Origin: Panagrolaimus kolymaensis
Lineage: Eukaryota > Nematoda > Chromadorea > Rhabditida > Panagrolaimidae
Assembly (NCBI GenBank): GCA_028622995.1
Contig: JAJQJQ010000003.1
Location: forward strand, 9,300,001 to 9,364,000
Length of the DNA stretch: 64,000 bases
Direction: 5' to 3'
Both the position numbers and the translations under genes were made by a program. The notes under the pieces were generated by a model, which searched no databases, was not told the DNA's origin, and worked only from the letters and a program-made list of their open reading frames with translations. Every line of letters begins with the position of its first letter. Positions within the stretch are counted from its first letter, which is position 1. Shown one piece after another: positions 1 to 12,700 of the stretch.

Positions 1-864
1 ATTTATGCACCAAAGCATGTTTTTTTTATAAAGAAGTTTTGTTTTCGCGTATCATTTCGTAAACGTCTAAGGTGTCCCACTCTTCCACAGATACAACTTC
101 GCACCAACTACATGATGGCAAAACTTGATCTCCTTTCGTAACAAATAATTTAAAACAGATTTTTTGAGAAAGTGAAGCTTTTTTGACGTTTCCTTATAAC
201 CATCAATATTGGATTTAATGCAATACTCCAACTTCTAAAATCCACCATATGGCCATGGTACCTTGTTTTTTTGATATTCCTTCCGCCCTAGGGGTAAAAA
301 ACCATGGAGAATCCGAATATGTAAAGAAATCTACCCCTGAGTGTTCCAGATTTCGAGATAAATGAAGGTTTATGCAAATTTTTACATATTTTTAACTTCA
401 ATGTAACCGAATAGAGGGTTTTATATGGATACCAAGTTTTGCTGTCAATACGAAAAACACTCAATTTTATGTGGAAAAAACGAAAATAGAAGAAATTTTT
501 TTATATATTAGTCTTAAAAAATTATTTCGGGTCCTAACGCGAAAGTGACCGTATGTCTAAATTAAACATATCATCCGACCAAATGGAGTCAAAATTCGTG
601 ATTTTTAGGCCAAATTGCCCCTAGGGGTGAAGTTTCGTAAGTAGTAAAAGAAATTTTTCTAACCTGTGCCAAATCAAGTCAAAAAAGCTTCACTTTCTCA
701 AAAAATCTGTTTTAAATTATTTGTTACGAAAGGAGATCAAGTTTTGCCATCATGTAGTTGGTGCGAAGTTGTATCTGTGGAAGAGTGGGACACCTTAGAC
801 GTTTACGAAATGATACGCGAAAACAAAACTTCTTTATAAAAAAAACATGCTTTGGTGCATAAAT
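1..864. repeat. Perfect inverted repeat carrying F-box/LRR last-exon copies
   Basis: Positions 1-187 are the exact reverse complement of 678-864; the 490-nt spacer (188-677) is unique. Read outward, each arm encodes the end of the F-box/LRR proteins found at 4.6 and 55-63 kb: a frame from about 683 to the stop near 838 shows SQK, then W-C-E-V-V, then a terminal R-E-N-K-T-S-L, the same ending as the gene at 55163. No F-box or LRR exons are in the spacer, so these are solo last-exon copies. The left arm touches the window edge and may extend further. It may be a foldback element that captured an exon, a recent inverted duplication, or an assembly artefact. Confidence 0.85.
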
Positions 865-1581
865 TATTGTTGTTTTATTATTACTTAAGTTTTTTTTAAA
901 TGAACAAATATCTATTTATTTTTCATGTTATGTTTTTTTCACAAAAACAGTGTTGTTTTATTTTTAAATAATTTTGTAGGATTGAAAAATTGAAAAGCAT
1001 TTTAGCTTTTTTGTTTGTTTGTATTCATTTTTTTGTTTTTTCTTTTAAAAATTAAAGCTTTGCAAAAAATAATATTTTGATTTTAAAATTTTAAAAATAA
1101 AAAACAAAATTTGAACATTTTGTTTTGAAAAGTTGAAAGAACCGAGTCAATGCAACAATATTTTTAAATAATAATAATAAAAGGTTAAAGCAATAAAAAA
1201 TTTTATTTCCTCAAATGTTTGTATAGCTGACACTTATAATTTTATGTTTTAAAAACACATTCTACATTTTTTTATGTAAATATCGATAAATATTATTTTA
1301 CTTTTGTTATTATTTTTTAATTTAATTTGACATGGCTTTAACATTTTTTTTTCTATTCTAAACGAATAAATATGGTGTCATAAAAGGAGTCATCGATTTA
1401 TTATTTAAAAAAGATCACCCAAGTAAGCAAAAATCATAATTGTGCTTGGGCGAGAAATTTTTTTTTTCATTACTTAAGCTCTGTTTTTTTTTGTTGTAAT
1501 AAATCAAAGTCTTTTTTTTTATTATAAATATTAAATTTTTTAGGCTTTATCTGTCGAAAATCTTCTTTAATAATAATTAAA
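865..1581. other. Non-coding AT-rich stretch
   Basis: No supportable exon. It lies between the inverted repeat and the SGNH gene and must hold that gene's promoter. It contains A/T runs only; no TATA element can be called with confidence in such composition. Confidence 0.5.
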
Positions 1582-3014
1582 ATGTTGATATTATATTTGG
1601 TTTTGTTAATACAAGTCAAAGCAATTGTGGTAAGTCCATCTTTTGAAAAATTGTATTTGGGCGTGTCTGAGTTATGAGAAACCCGGAACCAACTTTTCGA
1701 AACAAGGCTTATCTATTTTTAATTCATCATGAGACCTCTTTTATCTTTAAAATATTAATCATTTGAGATTTTGCCTTTCGAGAATTTCTCCCTTTTTTGG
1801 TTCTCATCTCTTTTAAAAGTTAATGAACCTCCTCAAATGTCTCTGATTTTCGTTAACCAAACCATTGGTTTTTTAAATTTTTCGAACAAAGAATATATCT
1901 TTTAAATATATAACTCATAAAACTTACTTTAGGCTGCTGATCCTCCAGCTGTAGCTGAAAATGAAAAAATAGCAAAACAATGCAAAATTTGGCCGATGAC
2001 AACGGATTGCAATTGGGATCCAATCATGCTTGAAGTAGCTCCAAAACCTTCCATGAATAACGCTTTTTTTTGCTCCTATGATGGAACAGGAAATCTCACA
2101 ATATTTCTCACTGGCAATGATAATGCTTTAACTCAACTTGCTGGAATTAAGACAGCTTTAAGCACGGTTTACAAGAAATTATATTTCGCTGCCAGACCCG
2201 TTTGCTTGGTTTTTGAAGATTTAACTAAAGATTATGCTGCATTTTGGGGTTGCAGTGAAGTTTATAATAAAACTGCGGAATTTTTAGCTGTTATTAAACC
2301 AGATGTTATGATTATTACTCAAGTGTAAGTTTTCGCCCTCAAAAAAAGCATTTTTAGCTTTACAGTAAATTAAATTAAATTTTTTGTAGACTCAAAAATA
2401 ATGCAGCTTTCCAAAATCCTGTTGCATCCATTGCTGCCGCGGTAAACGACAACGCTACAGAATTGGTTGCTAAATATTTCAAGATGTGGTCTGCCAACAC
2501 TAAAAAAATCTTTCACATTGAACCAAATCCAACTGTGTTTATCGATCCTGCAAACACGATTGCAAAAGAAATTTCTGAAGGAATTGATCTTAGCCTCAAA
2601 CGATTTATTCCACTTGAGGTAAAAAACTTAGAATTATTATATATCTTTCGTTCGAGACAATAAAGTTTTAAAAACTTTAAAACGACTAAAAAAATTTAAA
2701 TTTAAAAAAAACCTTTAATATTTTTTTCATTATTTTTTTGAGAAAAACAGTTTGCATTTTTCTTCATTCTTTAGACTGTTCAACAACAAATTGATCCTGG
2801 ATGGATGAGAATTCAAGCGGCAATAAAAAGTTGCCCTAAATGTGTTGCAATTAATACTCGAGATGTTTACATGATTGACAATGAATGGGTTTATTATGAC
2901 AAGAAAACGAATCTATCTTTGCTTTGCGACAACTCCCATCTTTCTCCGCCTGGAGTAACAAAAATGGTTCCAACAATTAAAGATATTATTACCGCGGCTA
3001 TCAAAAGTCTTTAA
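1582..3014 (+). CDS. Secreted SGNH-fold hydrolase-like protein (probable pseudoenzyme)
   Basis: Four exons: 1582-1629, 1933-2324, 2390-2618 and 2775-3014; all junctions are GT-AG and keep frame, giving 302 aa. The start is chosen because it opens a hydrophobic signal peptide (MLILYLVLLIQVKA). The C-terminal CDNSHLSPPG matches the Asp-x-x-His block V of SGNH/GDSL hydrolases, as in the SGNH half of animal acyltransferase-3 proteins. The position expected for block I reads FLTGNDNA, so the Gly-Asn-Ser nucleophile motif seems to be GND, with Asp in place of the catalytic Ser. There is no acyltransferase membrane domain: at this length it is a stand-alone secreted SGNH domain. Six or more cysteines suit an extracellular location. 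The family call is from motifs and is moderately sure; activity is doubtful. Confidence 0.72.
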
Positions 3015-3480
3015 GAAATTTTATAATTGATTCTTTTTTTGTAAAATAGCTATTCTCTATATTTCATACATTTAATAAAAAATCTTTTGAACTGAAAAAA
3101 AGACAAGCGGGGACTTTTTTAGATTTGAAGACAAAAAAAGTTTCATTCAATAAAAAATTTTGAGGGTCCTTTAAAATTATTTATAACTTTTGTTTAAAAA
3201 AATTACGAAAATTGCGATAAAATACACAAAAAAATACTTGAAAATAAAACAATGATAAGGATGGATTTGCCAGCAGTAAAGAAAGCATAGTCAATACTGA
3301 CCTCTTGCATTTTTTTAATGCTTTTTTTGCCCTCTTATGATACTTTTGCACTTATTATTTTCTGTATCGATTTCTTTATGTTGATTTAGAGCTTCTTATT
3401 TAATGATTTCGGAATAAAGAAAGAACTTTTTCATTTTGCTCTTTACTATCTCATTCAAAGAAAAACTTGGAAAGGTGTTG

Positions 3481-4535
3481 TTTATATTAGGTGTTTCAAT
3501 AAGTTTTGAGATTGATAAAATCGATCAACCAACTATGGATAGCAGGGCATGTCAGATATGGTTTTTACCGATTTGTAGTGTCACTTAGTGTGATTCGAAC
3601 GAGCGCTATAAGTTTTGAGAAGCCTTGGGCCATCATGGAATTAATGGCACATAAAACTCCAACATGCCAATGGTAGGTGAAAATCCGATTTTTTCGACAT
3701 TTTTATTTTTCTGTGTCATTGCGATATGAAATCAATCAAATATGTCAAAAAAACTGTATTACTAAAAGATTTGGTAACAGAACACGTGACTTTAAAATCC
3801 AATCATAGCTAGTGTTAAATTCCCGATCCGACCGACAAAAAAGTCGGGAAATTCAAAAAAACTCGGGATAGAAATTGCTCTCGGTCGGAAAAGTCGGGAT
3901 AAAAATTTTTGTTGGTCGGGAATTCGGGGGATCGAAAAGTAGGGTATAATGTTCTAATTTTTTAATTAATTTAATTATAAGAATTTAAATATATAAAAAT
4001 GAGCTATTAAATGTAAATAAAATGTAAATAATGGGTTTTTGGTTAAAATAAAGGCGAAAATGAATGATTTTTAAAATTAATATTAATTTTTTTTATTTGT
4101 CGGGATTAAAAATGAGTCGGTCGGGAAAGTCGGGAAAATGTCGGGATAGAAATTATCTTCGGTCGGGAAGTCGATCGGGAAAAAGTCGGTCGGGAAGTGG
4201 GGAATTCCCGACTTTTCGGTCGGGAATTTAACACTAATCATAGCTATTTAATAGTAAAAAGTTTAACAAAGGCTTATAGTGGCTATTTCTGGAAAAATTG
4301 GGTGTGTCTAAAAAAAATGTCGAAAAAATCGGATTTTCACCCAAAAATGGCATGTAGATGCTTTATGCGCCATTAATTCCATGATGACACAGGTTTCCCA
4401 AAACTTATAGCGCTCGTTCGAATCACACTAAGTGACACTACAAATCGGTAAAAACCATATCTGACATGCCCTGCTATCTATAGTTGGTTGATCGATTTTA
4501 TCAATCTCAAAACTTATTGAAACACCTAATATAAA
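3481..4535. mobile_element. Mariner-like palindromic (MITE-type) element with long TIRs
   Basis: Two inverted arms of roughly 230-300 bp (about 3481-3720 and 4300-4535) match with few mismatches. The termini read TTAGGTGTTTCAATAAGTTT, the look of mariner-family TIRs, and both ends are preceded by TA, consistent with a TA target duplication. No transposase frame survives, so it is non-autonomous. It sits directly upstream of the F-box/LRR gene starting at 4557, ending only about 20 nt before that start codon, so it may supply or disturb the promoter. Confidence 0.8.
3811..4235. mobile_element. Nested TIR element with 10-bp target duplication
   Basis: The element starts AGTGTTAAATTCCCGA and ends with its exact complement. 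It is flanked on both sides by the direct repeat AATCATAGCT (3801-3810 and 4236-4245), a perfect 10-bp target-site duplication. The interior is full of GTCGGGA/TCGGTCGGG motifs near both ends and has no coding frame. A 9-10 bp duplication is typical of Mutator-like elements; hAT elements make 8 bp. It lies inside the mariner-like element and so inserted later. Confidence 0.85.
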
Positions 4536-4556
4536 TTTATTAAACTCTAATTGTAT

Positions 4557-6201
4557 ATGATGTCTTATAATGAATATTTGAAACGTAAAAACTCTGGAAA
4601 TATTTCGCCATTGGTAAATTATTTTATAAATTCTCAAGATTTAAAAAAAAATTTCTTGTATATTTTAGATTGCAAAAAAATCTCAAAATCAAGATATTAA
4701 AGTTACAGATAAAACTACCTCTCCTAATAATGAACCATCATTGATGAATCTTCCAAATGAAATACTTGTAAGTATCACAGTTCTATCTATGTATTTATTT
4801 AAAATAAATTAATTATAGAGCAAAGTTATGGATTTTCTACCATTAAAGGATCTCTTCACTCTTGAACGAGTAAATAAAAGACTTCGTGGTGCATCTTTGA
4901 ATATTGCATGGCCGAAGAGACATACCCTTGATAGTGACAATTTCACCGAATATATTACCGAAAATAACGTAAATAATAAGTACCAAAATCTTATTAAATA
5001 ACTTTTTATTTTAGGTTAAATCGATTTTGTTTCGAGCAAATCTAAAACATCTTGATTTATTATATTTTGATTATATTAATATTTCGCATAACATTTATTT
5101 CTATCTTTATATGGCACCCAATCTTATCGAACTTGGTTTAAATCAAATAGATTTAAATAAAGATAGTCTAAATACTATTGCTCTTAATTGCCCTTTATTA
5201 GAAAATGTTTCATTTCAAAGTTGTTTTTCACAAGAAGAAGAAATTGAAGAAGGTCTAGAATTTTTCTTCAATAAATGTCAAAGTTTAAAGCTATTCGAAC
5301 TTTCCTTAGCTGAGTTTACTGGAGAATGCTTTGCTAATATTTCAACAAACTTGAAATATTTAAATCTTGCTACCTGTACAGACATTATTTCTCATGGAAT
5401 GGAACTTCTTTCACATCGAGCAAAAAACCTTGAAACTTTACTTCTTCATGAATTCAAGCCAACAGCAGACGTTAATATTTGGCTAAAAAAATTAACAAAA
5501 TTGAGATTCCTTAGTGTATCAGAGTTAGACGACGGAGGACATCAACTACCTCCATTGGATTTTTCATCTTTGCAAAATTTGGAATGGCTTGATTTAGGTG
5601 AAAATGCATTGGTCACCATTGAAACTCTGCAATCCTTGCAAAATTGTTCGAAATTAAAAGGCTTGGATTTAGGTTATAACGAACAATTGGATGGTATTTC
5701 ATTAGATGTCTTAAATAGCTACAAAACTCTTACACATTGCGATTTAAGCGGTTTAGAAAATTTGAGTAATCTCGTTGATTTTGTTCAAACATGTGAACTT
5801 GAAGTAAAATTTTTTATAAATTTTTTCTTATATCTTTATCATTTTTAGTACTTAGCAATTAATGAATGTTATGATACCACACCACATGTTTTAAAATCTC
5901 TAATTACTGAATCTAATGTGAGTTACATTTTCAATATACTTCATTTTAATTAATCATTTAATCTTTTAGTCTTTATCGCATCTTGAAGTTTTTTTTGGAT
6001 AATCATGATGAAACCTTGGCATGGATACTTTCTGAAAAATGCGTTCAACGTTCAAATATTCTAATATTATCAATTCGAACAATAGATAGGGGTTTACCAT
6101 TTTGCAATTGGTGTAAAGTTTTCATGGATATTGATATGGACTATTTACCCACAGTAGATTATATTAGCAAGATAATTGATTATAGCGATATTGAGTATTA
6201 A
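4557..6201 (+). CDS. F-box/leucine-rich-repeat protein, apparent frameshift in last exon
   Basis: Six exons: 4557-4613, 4669-4767, 4819-4968, 5015-5803, 5849-5917 and 5970-6201, the same architecture as the paralogues at 55-63 kb. An F-box begins at LPNEILSKVMDFLPLKDLF and runs to about residue 80. Exon 4 (263 codons) is a run of leucine-rich repeats (repeated LKxLxLxx and LExLxLxxN patterns). Such proteins are substrate receptors of SCF ubiquitin ligases, with the F-box binding Skp1. In the last exon the spliced frame hits a stop after ten codons; the homologous frame (DNHDETLAWILSEKC and onward) resumes if one T is removed from the T8 run at 5989-5996. This is either a sequencing or assembly error or a recent pseudogenising indel. 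The corrected length is about 464 aa. Start: ATG ATG in tandem; the first is taken. Confidence 0.82.
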
Positions 6202-6865
6202 AATATAAGTGCCTATTTTTATTGACAAATTACAAATTCATATTATTTATATTTTGTTTTCTTCAATTTCACATTTTCTTTATTTATTTTCTTTTTATGT
6301 CAGAAATCATTTGAACTTGGCAAAAAGGGTAATAAAAAATTTATTTTAAGATGTTTTAAGCTTTGTTATAATCAAAAATCAAATTTAAAAAAAATGCTGA
6401 CAAACCAAATCTTTAAAAAAATTATAAAAAAAAAGTGAGATGCGAAATTTAGGTAAACATTTTAAATATATATTAAAAAAAAGAGACAATATTTTAGCTT
6501 TTCCTGAAGCATTCAAATTCAATCTTAGGATTTTATGTTTTCATTTTATTTAAAATAAGAGAATAGTGAAAAAATAAAATTTGTTTCTGGAATGATTTTT
6601 TGGTTAAACATACACAAAAAAAAGACATTGCACTGGTTATTTTTTGTTGATGTAAACATCAAAATGATAAAACAAAAAACACAGTTTTTTGACAACACAA
6701 ACCCGAAAAAATATTTTTAACAAAGAAACTAGCTTTAAAGATAAAATAATTGTTAAATTCAAGAAAAATTCAAGAAAAAAAAAGAAAAAAAAATAGGCAG
6801 TGAGATTTCTCTTGTTTTTTTGTTTCCGTCGCTTGCTTCTATGAGTGACATTCTCCTTTAAATTT
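6202..6865. other. Intergenic region between convergent genes
   Basis: The F-box gene (+) and the G-alpha gene (-) converge here, so both 3' UTRs are expected. The only recognisable content is A/T runs and AATAAA-like strings; no exon is supported. Confidence 0.5.
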
Positions 6866-9718
6866 TTAACATAAACCCATGGACTTTAAATTTTTAGCTA
6901 TAATCATATCCAAACATGCATCAAGCACAAATTGAACTTGTTGGGTATCCGTTGCACAAGTATGATGAGCATAAATTTCTCGTTGATTTGACCGATTAAG
7001 TTGTTCAAATTTCCATTGAATATAATTTATGCATTCCGTTTGATTTTGTTGTCCTACAAAAAAATCAATTTTTAGGGTTGCAATAGTTAAAAAAATTATA
7101 TTAAAAAGTATGTACCTTTGTATTCGGGAAAGCAAACAGTCAAGGGCGATCGATGAATTTTTTCCGCAAACAAATCTTTTTTATTTAAAAATAAAATAAA
7201 ATGTATATCAGCAAACCATGGAGAATTGCATATGGAATCAAACAATTTCAGAGATTCTTGCATTCGGTTCTAAAAAAAATATTTATTTGGTTATTTCAAA
7301 TTTTTGAGGTTTTAATATTGGCTCACCGTGCAATTATCCTCGCGTAATGTTTGATCATATTCACTCAAAGAACTAATAAATATCTGAAAAAAAATATATA
7401 TAATTCATTTAGTAACAATTATAGAAATCTGATAAAATAAAATTGTATTTTTCCTATTTCTTAGTTTCGTATTTATCCAAAACTTTACAAAAACTTGCTC
7501 AAATTATTGAATTTTTTATTTTATTATTTTACTGAGTCTTATAAATTTATGTTGTCTAAAAATAATATTTTTTGTTGTGTATATTTTTTACTTTTCTTAA
7601 AAAATATTGCACAAAATCGGGTGTAGTGGTGTAGCATACCGCTTATTTCTAATCATAGCTTATGACAGATGTTTATAGTTTTATTTTTCATATCTATTGG
7701 CATTTTTTTTTATAACTAAATCCCAGGTGATTTTATTTTATATTTCCAAAAAAACATACTTATATGACTATGCTTTTTATAATTAATATTATTTTTATCT
7801 TAGCTCATAAATTCAAAATACAAAAGTTTTTCTATTCCTTTAACTTACAATTGCATTAACATTATCGAAACAATGAATCCATTTTTTTCTTTCCGACCTT
7901 TGTCCACCTACGTCAATAACTCTAAAATTAAATTTAGTCATTTTAATAAAATATAGTGTTTTGAAATATTATTTTTACCGAAATGTTAATCCTTTCAATT
8001 CAAATAATACTTCTGTAATTCCTGTAGTTTTAATTCGAGTTCTAAGTAAATCTTGTTCAGTTGGAGTATAATCGGTTTGACTTAAACGTTGTAAATTGTC
8101 CAAGAAACTAAAAAAACAAAATTCATCATTTTAAAACTAAATATTTCGAATTTTTTCGTCGGAAAAAATAACTCACTATTTAGCTGAATCATCAATTTGA
8201 TATTCATTTGATCTGTGATAACATTCTTGCACTCCTTCATCTTTCCACAACCTTTGCATGGCAGTTGATAATTCTTCTGTAAGTTCTTCTTTATTTGCAT
8301 GAACGGTTGCAAAAACTAATTGACTATCTTTCTGCAAAAATGCAAATAATTAACATTTTAAATTTCAAATTATAAAAAAAGTTACAGTACCACTCTAGCA
8401 GGATCAGCATATTCAATTTGTAAATGAAACATCGCCCTTAATATAGCTAACATGCTATGTATGCAGTTACTATACACCACGGGTTTAATTAACTCTAAAT
8501 CTTGTTTGGAAAATCCATCTTTATGCAAAATTCTGTAAATTTATTTAAAACTTATTAAAATAGATTTCGGATATAAATTTGCAATTTTTACCTCATTTGT
8601 TTTAAAATTGTGCTCTTTCCACTTTCACCAGCGCCTGAAAAAAAATATAACCGTAATTAATAATTATCTTTGCATTTGTATGAGTTTATTTGTAATTTTT
8701 ATGCTTGTTTTTCATTTTAAATTTAAAAAGGTAAAAAAAGAATTTTCCTTAATTTTATTTATCAAAGGATTTTTTACTGGAGAAAATAAATGCAAAATAA
8801 AACTTTTCCTGATTTATGCAATTTTCTTTAATGTTTTTTGTTATAAAATGAATGAGTTAAAAGAAAAACAAAACAAAAGCGGATATTTCAAAAATCAAGG
8901 AAACTAAGTTTTGCTTCTTATTTTAGCATTTTTTGCAGCTTTATTTTTAGAGTCAACAAAAAAACAAATTTTTTGGATAAAAGCATGAACGAAAACGAAA
9001 ACTTTTTGTTTTGTTTTTCGCATAAAAAACATAAAATGACAACAAATAAAAAATGATAAATACACCAAAAAAGTTATTTATGACTTTTTTTATTTCGTCA
9101 AAGTTTTAGAGCCGTGTAATTAGAATTTCATTTTAGCTTTGCTACTATTGCATAAAAAATGTCATAAAAAATAGTGAAAGAAAGAGGGGGTCGCTAGATA
9201 GCTTCTCTTTTTTCTTTTTTTGGGGGATGAGCAAAAAAAGTAAATCAAATAAGCTCACTAAAAAAATAAAAGAGAAAAAAACAGCCAAAGGCAAAGAAAG
9301 GCAAATTGATTCAAAAAAATATTCATCTTTTTTACAGAAAACAAGCTATTAAAAAAATAAAGTTGACGTATGCATGGAAATAAATGTTTGTATGTTTGGG
9401 AAACTTAAAATTTCAAGACTACCAAACAAAAAATATTTTTTGAATGTTTAAAGAAAAAATAGATAAAATAAAATTGATTGCATAAAAAAAAGTTGGAAGA
9501 AAAATTACTTTAAAAAACAAGGAAAGAAAATAAGAGTTTTCTCTGGGAAAACACTAAAGCAAAGGTTTTTTACTGAAACGAAAATTTAAATTTAACTCAC
9601 CCAATAATAGCAATTTAATAATTCTTAATGACATGGATTGATCCTTTCGGATTTGATCTTCTATTCTACGATTTAACTTTTTTTGATCCTTTTGATCTTT
9701 AGATGTGCAATGACCCAT
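6866..9718 (-). CDS. Heterotrimeric G-protein alpha subunit (Gi/o-like, divergent)
   Basis: Nine exons on the minus strand: 9718-9601, 8634-8592, 8532-8391, 8331-8177, 8107-7979, 7921-7849, 7383-7327, 7269-7116 and 7053-6866. They give 352 aa, the normal length of a G-alpha. All signature blocks are present: P-loop GAGESGKST (split between exons 1 and 2), RTRIKTTG (switch I), [16 protein letters not shown] (switch II), FLNKKDL and TCATDT (guanine recognition). The N-terminus MGHCTS has Gly2 for myristoylation and Cys4 for probable palmitoylation. The C-terminus ends NLKSMGLC: the Cys at -4 that pertussis toxin modifies in Gi/o is Met here. The long first intron (8635-9600) holds only AT-rich sequence. 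The divergence resembles the expanded sensory G-alpha sets of nematodes; that role is inference. Confidence 0.93.
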
Positions 9719-12700
9719 TATTGCCACGGTTGCTGTTGCTATTACCAAAATAAATATAAATATAATATAAATTTAATTCTAACTATTTTTGAAGGTTTAA
9801 AAAATAATAAAAATTCAATAAATAATTTTCTTTCTTCTCTTTGTCACTCTTTTTTTTTACTTTTTAAAAACAACACAACTTTTTGGGTTGAGCAATCGAG
9901 AGCGAGAAAATGAGAGTGAGAAAGGTTATTCACACTCTTCTTTTTTTCTTTCTATATTACTTTTAAAAAGTACAAAGTTGAAGACAGTGTTGTTGGTTGT
10001 GTTTGAATGTAAATGAAAAAAAAAGTATGCTTGCTGCTTGTCGACGACGACAATAGAGAGTTTTGAGAAGGAAGGAATATAACAACAACAACTGCGCTAC
10101 TATAGCGAGCGGCACACAAAATAATAATAATAACCCAACACAACAATAATACTTTCTCTCACTAAAGAGGGGCGACAATGAATTTTGTCACACGCAATAA
10201 ATATATAAATATATTTGGAAGTTTTTTTTGTCGTTTTCCTGAAAATTTAAAAAAAAGTTTTAAAAAAAGCAATGAAAAATAAAAAAAGATGCATCATGAA
10301 AAAGGCAAACGATTTAATCAATGAAAGAAGAAAAAAAAGATAAATAAATAAAATAAAATTTCACGAATTAATCTTTGTTGCTTTGTTGTTGCATTTAAAA
10401 TAGCTCGCTTGCCAGTTAGTTGGGTGCTGCTGACTAATCGATTGTAAACAACTCAAAAAAATCATCATCATTTCCACGAAAAAAGAAAAAGAAATAAACA
10501 ACAAAGAAAAAAAGAAGAAAAAATGGATTTTTTTTTGTGATGAAAATATAGCCTTTTTCCTTCCTATTTTTTCTCATTTTCTGGAGATACATCTATTTCA
10601 TTTTGTAAACTTTAAATAAAAAATAAAGTTAGCTTTGAAGTCGTCACACATATAAAAACGAAAAATAGAAATAGAGAGAAACAGTTGGTTGGTTGGTTAT
10701 TGGAGTAGCATTTTTTTCCTCATTTTTTGACTACCGAAAAAGGCACTCCCTCAACAAAAATAAAAGGAATATAAAAAAAAATAAAACGAAGCGACAACGA
10801 CGACGACAACGAGAACTTTTGGCTTCAAACAACAAAAACAACACCGAAACGTTTTTTTTTCTTTGGTTATCGTTGTTGGTTGGTGCGTCCGTCGCTTAAA
10901 AAAAATAACGAAGAAAAAATACTGATGCAAGCTTTTTGTCGTTGGAAGAAAAAAATAAATAGCGTCGACTTCGTCAGAAGCAGCGCGGTAGAAAAAAAAA
11001 TTGAATGAATGAAAAACGATGGATGGTGGCGGTTTTTTATTTGGTTGTTCTTGGCTCTTCTGCTGCATATACTTATGGGAAAGAAAATGAAGGATATAGC
11101 TAGCAACAACAAAAAAATATATAGAAGCAGCATTAACTAGCTCTTTTCAATATATTTTTTTACAAAGAAGAAAAGCAAGCGAGAAAAAAAAGCCTTTTTT
11201 AGATTTTTATAGATAGAAAAATGAGCCCAAAACGTTTTTTCTCTTCTTTTTTTTCTATTCTCTAATGCTTGAAAATTGAGTATATTCGCTTGTGGGTAAG
11301 ATATCTAGCAGCCTAGTAGTCAGCATAGTCTGGAAAGGCGCGAGAGAAAACGTAATGTAAAAAAAAATGCGCCAAAAGCGGAGGGCGGCGGCAGTGGCAA
11401 ATAAATATAAAGAAGTGAAACGGTGTCATTGCTTCTGGCTTCTGCTTGCTGCGTCGCCTAACTCAGAATCTCTCAAAAAAAAAAAAGAAGCATTAAAAAA
11501 AGAAAAGAAAAGAAGATAGATGGCAATAGAAGCAAGCAACAACTTGGTTGGTTTGTTGTGATGATGGTGAAAAGCTGCTTGCTTGTGTGAAAGATGGCTA
11601 ACTCACTCGCGCTTGCTCTACTTTTTTTCTTCTTTCTTTTTTGTTATGTTGTTGAAGATGCTCTTAGAAGATAGAAGAGAAAAGTGAAGAAGAGTAGAGA
11701 AGAGAAGGAGATCGATAGCGTGAAGCTAGCTGACTGACCTTACCCATCCAACCAACTAACTACCACCACAACCACGAAGCAAATGCAATAGAAACTAACT
11801 AACCCAAATGAAATGTTAATTATTCTTTTCCCTTCTATTCGCTACTCTTCTTTTTATTTTTTAACTTTTTGTTGTTAAACAGCTCTGAAACTTACATTCA
11901 CTTACTTGTGTTGTCTAACAAAAAAAAAATGGGTTAAAAAAATAAAATAAAAAATACATCTTCACTTAATTTTTTCTGAGTGCTTTCAACACTTTTAATC
12001 GTTGTTGTAGTTGTAGTTGTCGTTGTTGGTATTATAACCCCACTCACCCCTTTTTAAATTTTTTTAATGCTTGGATGAATGAAAAAAGCGCGCGCTTCAG
12101 AGACAAATGGGGAGTTTATGTTCTCTTCATCGCTGCTTCCATGTCCGTTTTTTTTGTCTTTTGTTTCAAAAAATAAAAGGGTAAAAAGAAGGAAAGGCAT
12201 TAGTATATTTTTTTGTGCAAAAGATTTTGGAAAAAATAATAAATATTATACTTGTCTGGCTTTTTATTATTATTAAGCTACGTCAAAAAAAATGTGAGTG
12301 GAGAGAGATTAACAAAAACTACATTAATTCATTCATTCATAAATTCTCTCCAAGCATCAAACAAACAACCCACCTATTTTTCTTTCGTTTTTATTAATTA
12401 ATTTTCTTAACTTTAATATTTAAATATTTCGAAAAATGTGCCGCTTGATATTTATATAAAAATTAAAAAAAAACAGGCGATGAAGCATAGGAAATGCCGA
12501 AGACGACGAAAAGACAAAAAGTTGCCGAAGAACTTGTTTTACTTTGGTGGTGGTGGAAAAAGGCAAATATGAATGCAAAAAAGAGACTAACATAAAAAAA
12601 CACGAAATTTTTCAAATAAACAACAGAAAAAAAAGAAAAAAATACGCATATAAAAACTAACTTTTTGCCTAAGGCAATGTATACCCTTTTATCTTTTAGA

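Noticed and set aside
4428..4637. 69-aa open frame (-)
   Set aside because: It lies in the arm of the palindromic element and the first exon of the F-box gene; chance frame.
8608..8907. 99-aa open frame (+) over a G-alpha exon
   Set aside because: It overlaps the antisense of the G-alpha P-loop exon and continues into an AT-rich intron; no motif.
10693..11133. Overlapping open frames on both strands rich in K, F and S
   Set aside because: They come from A/T homopolymers and triplet runs, have no domain and no splice partners, and the two strands mirror each other.
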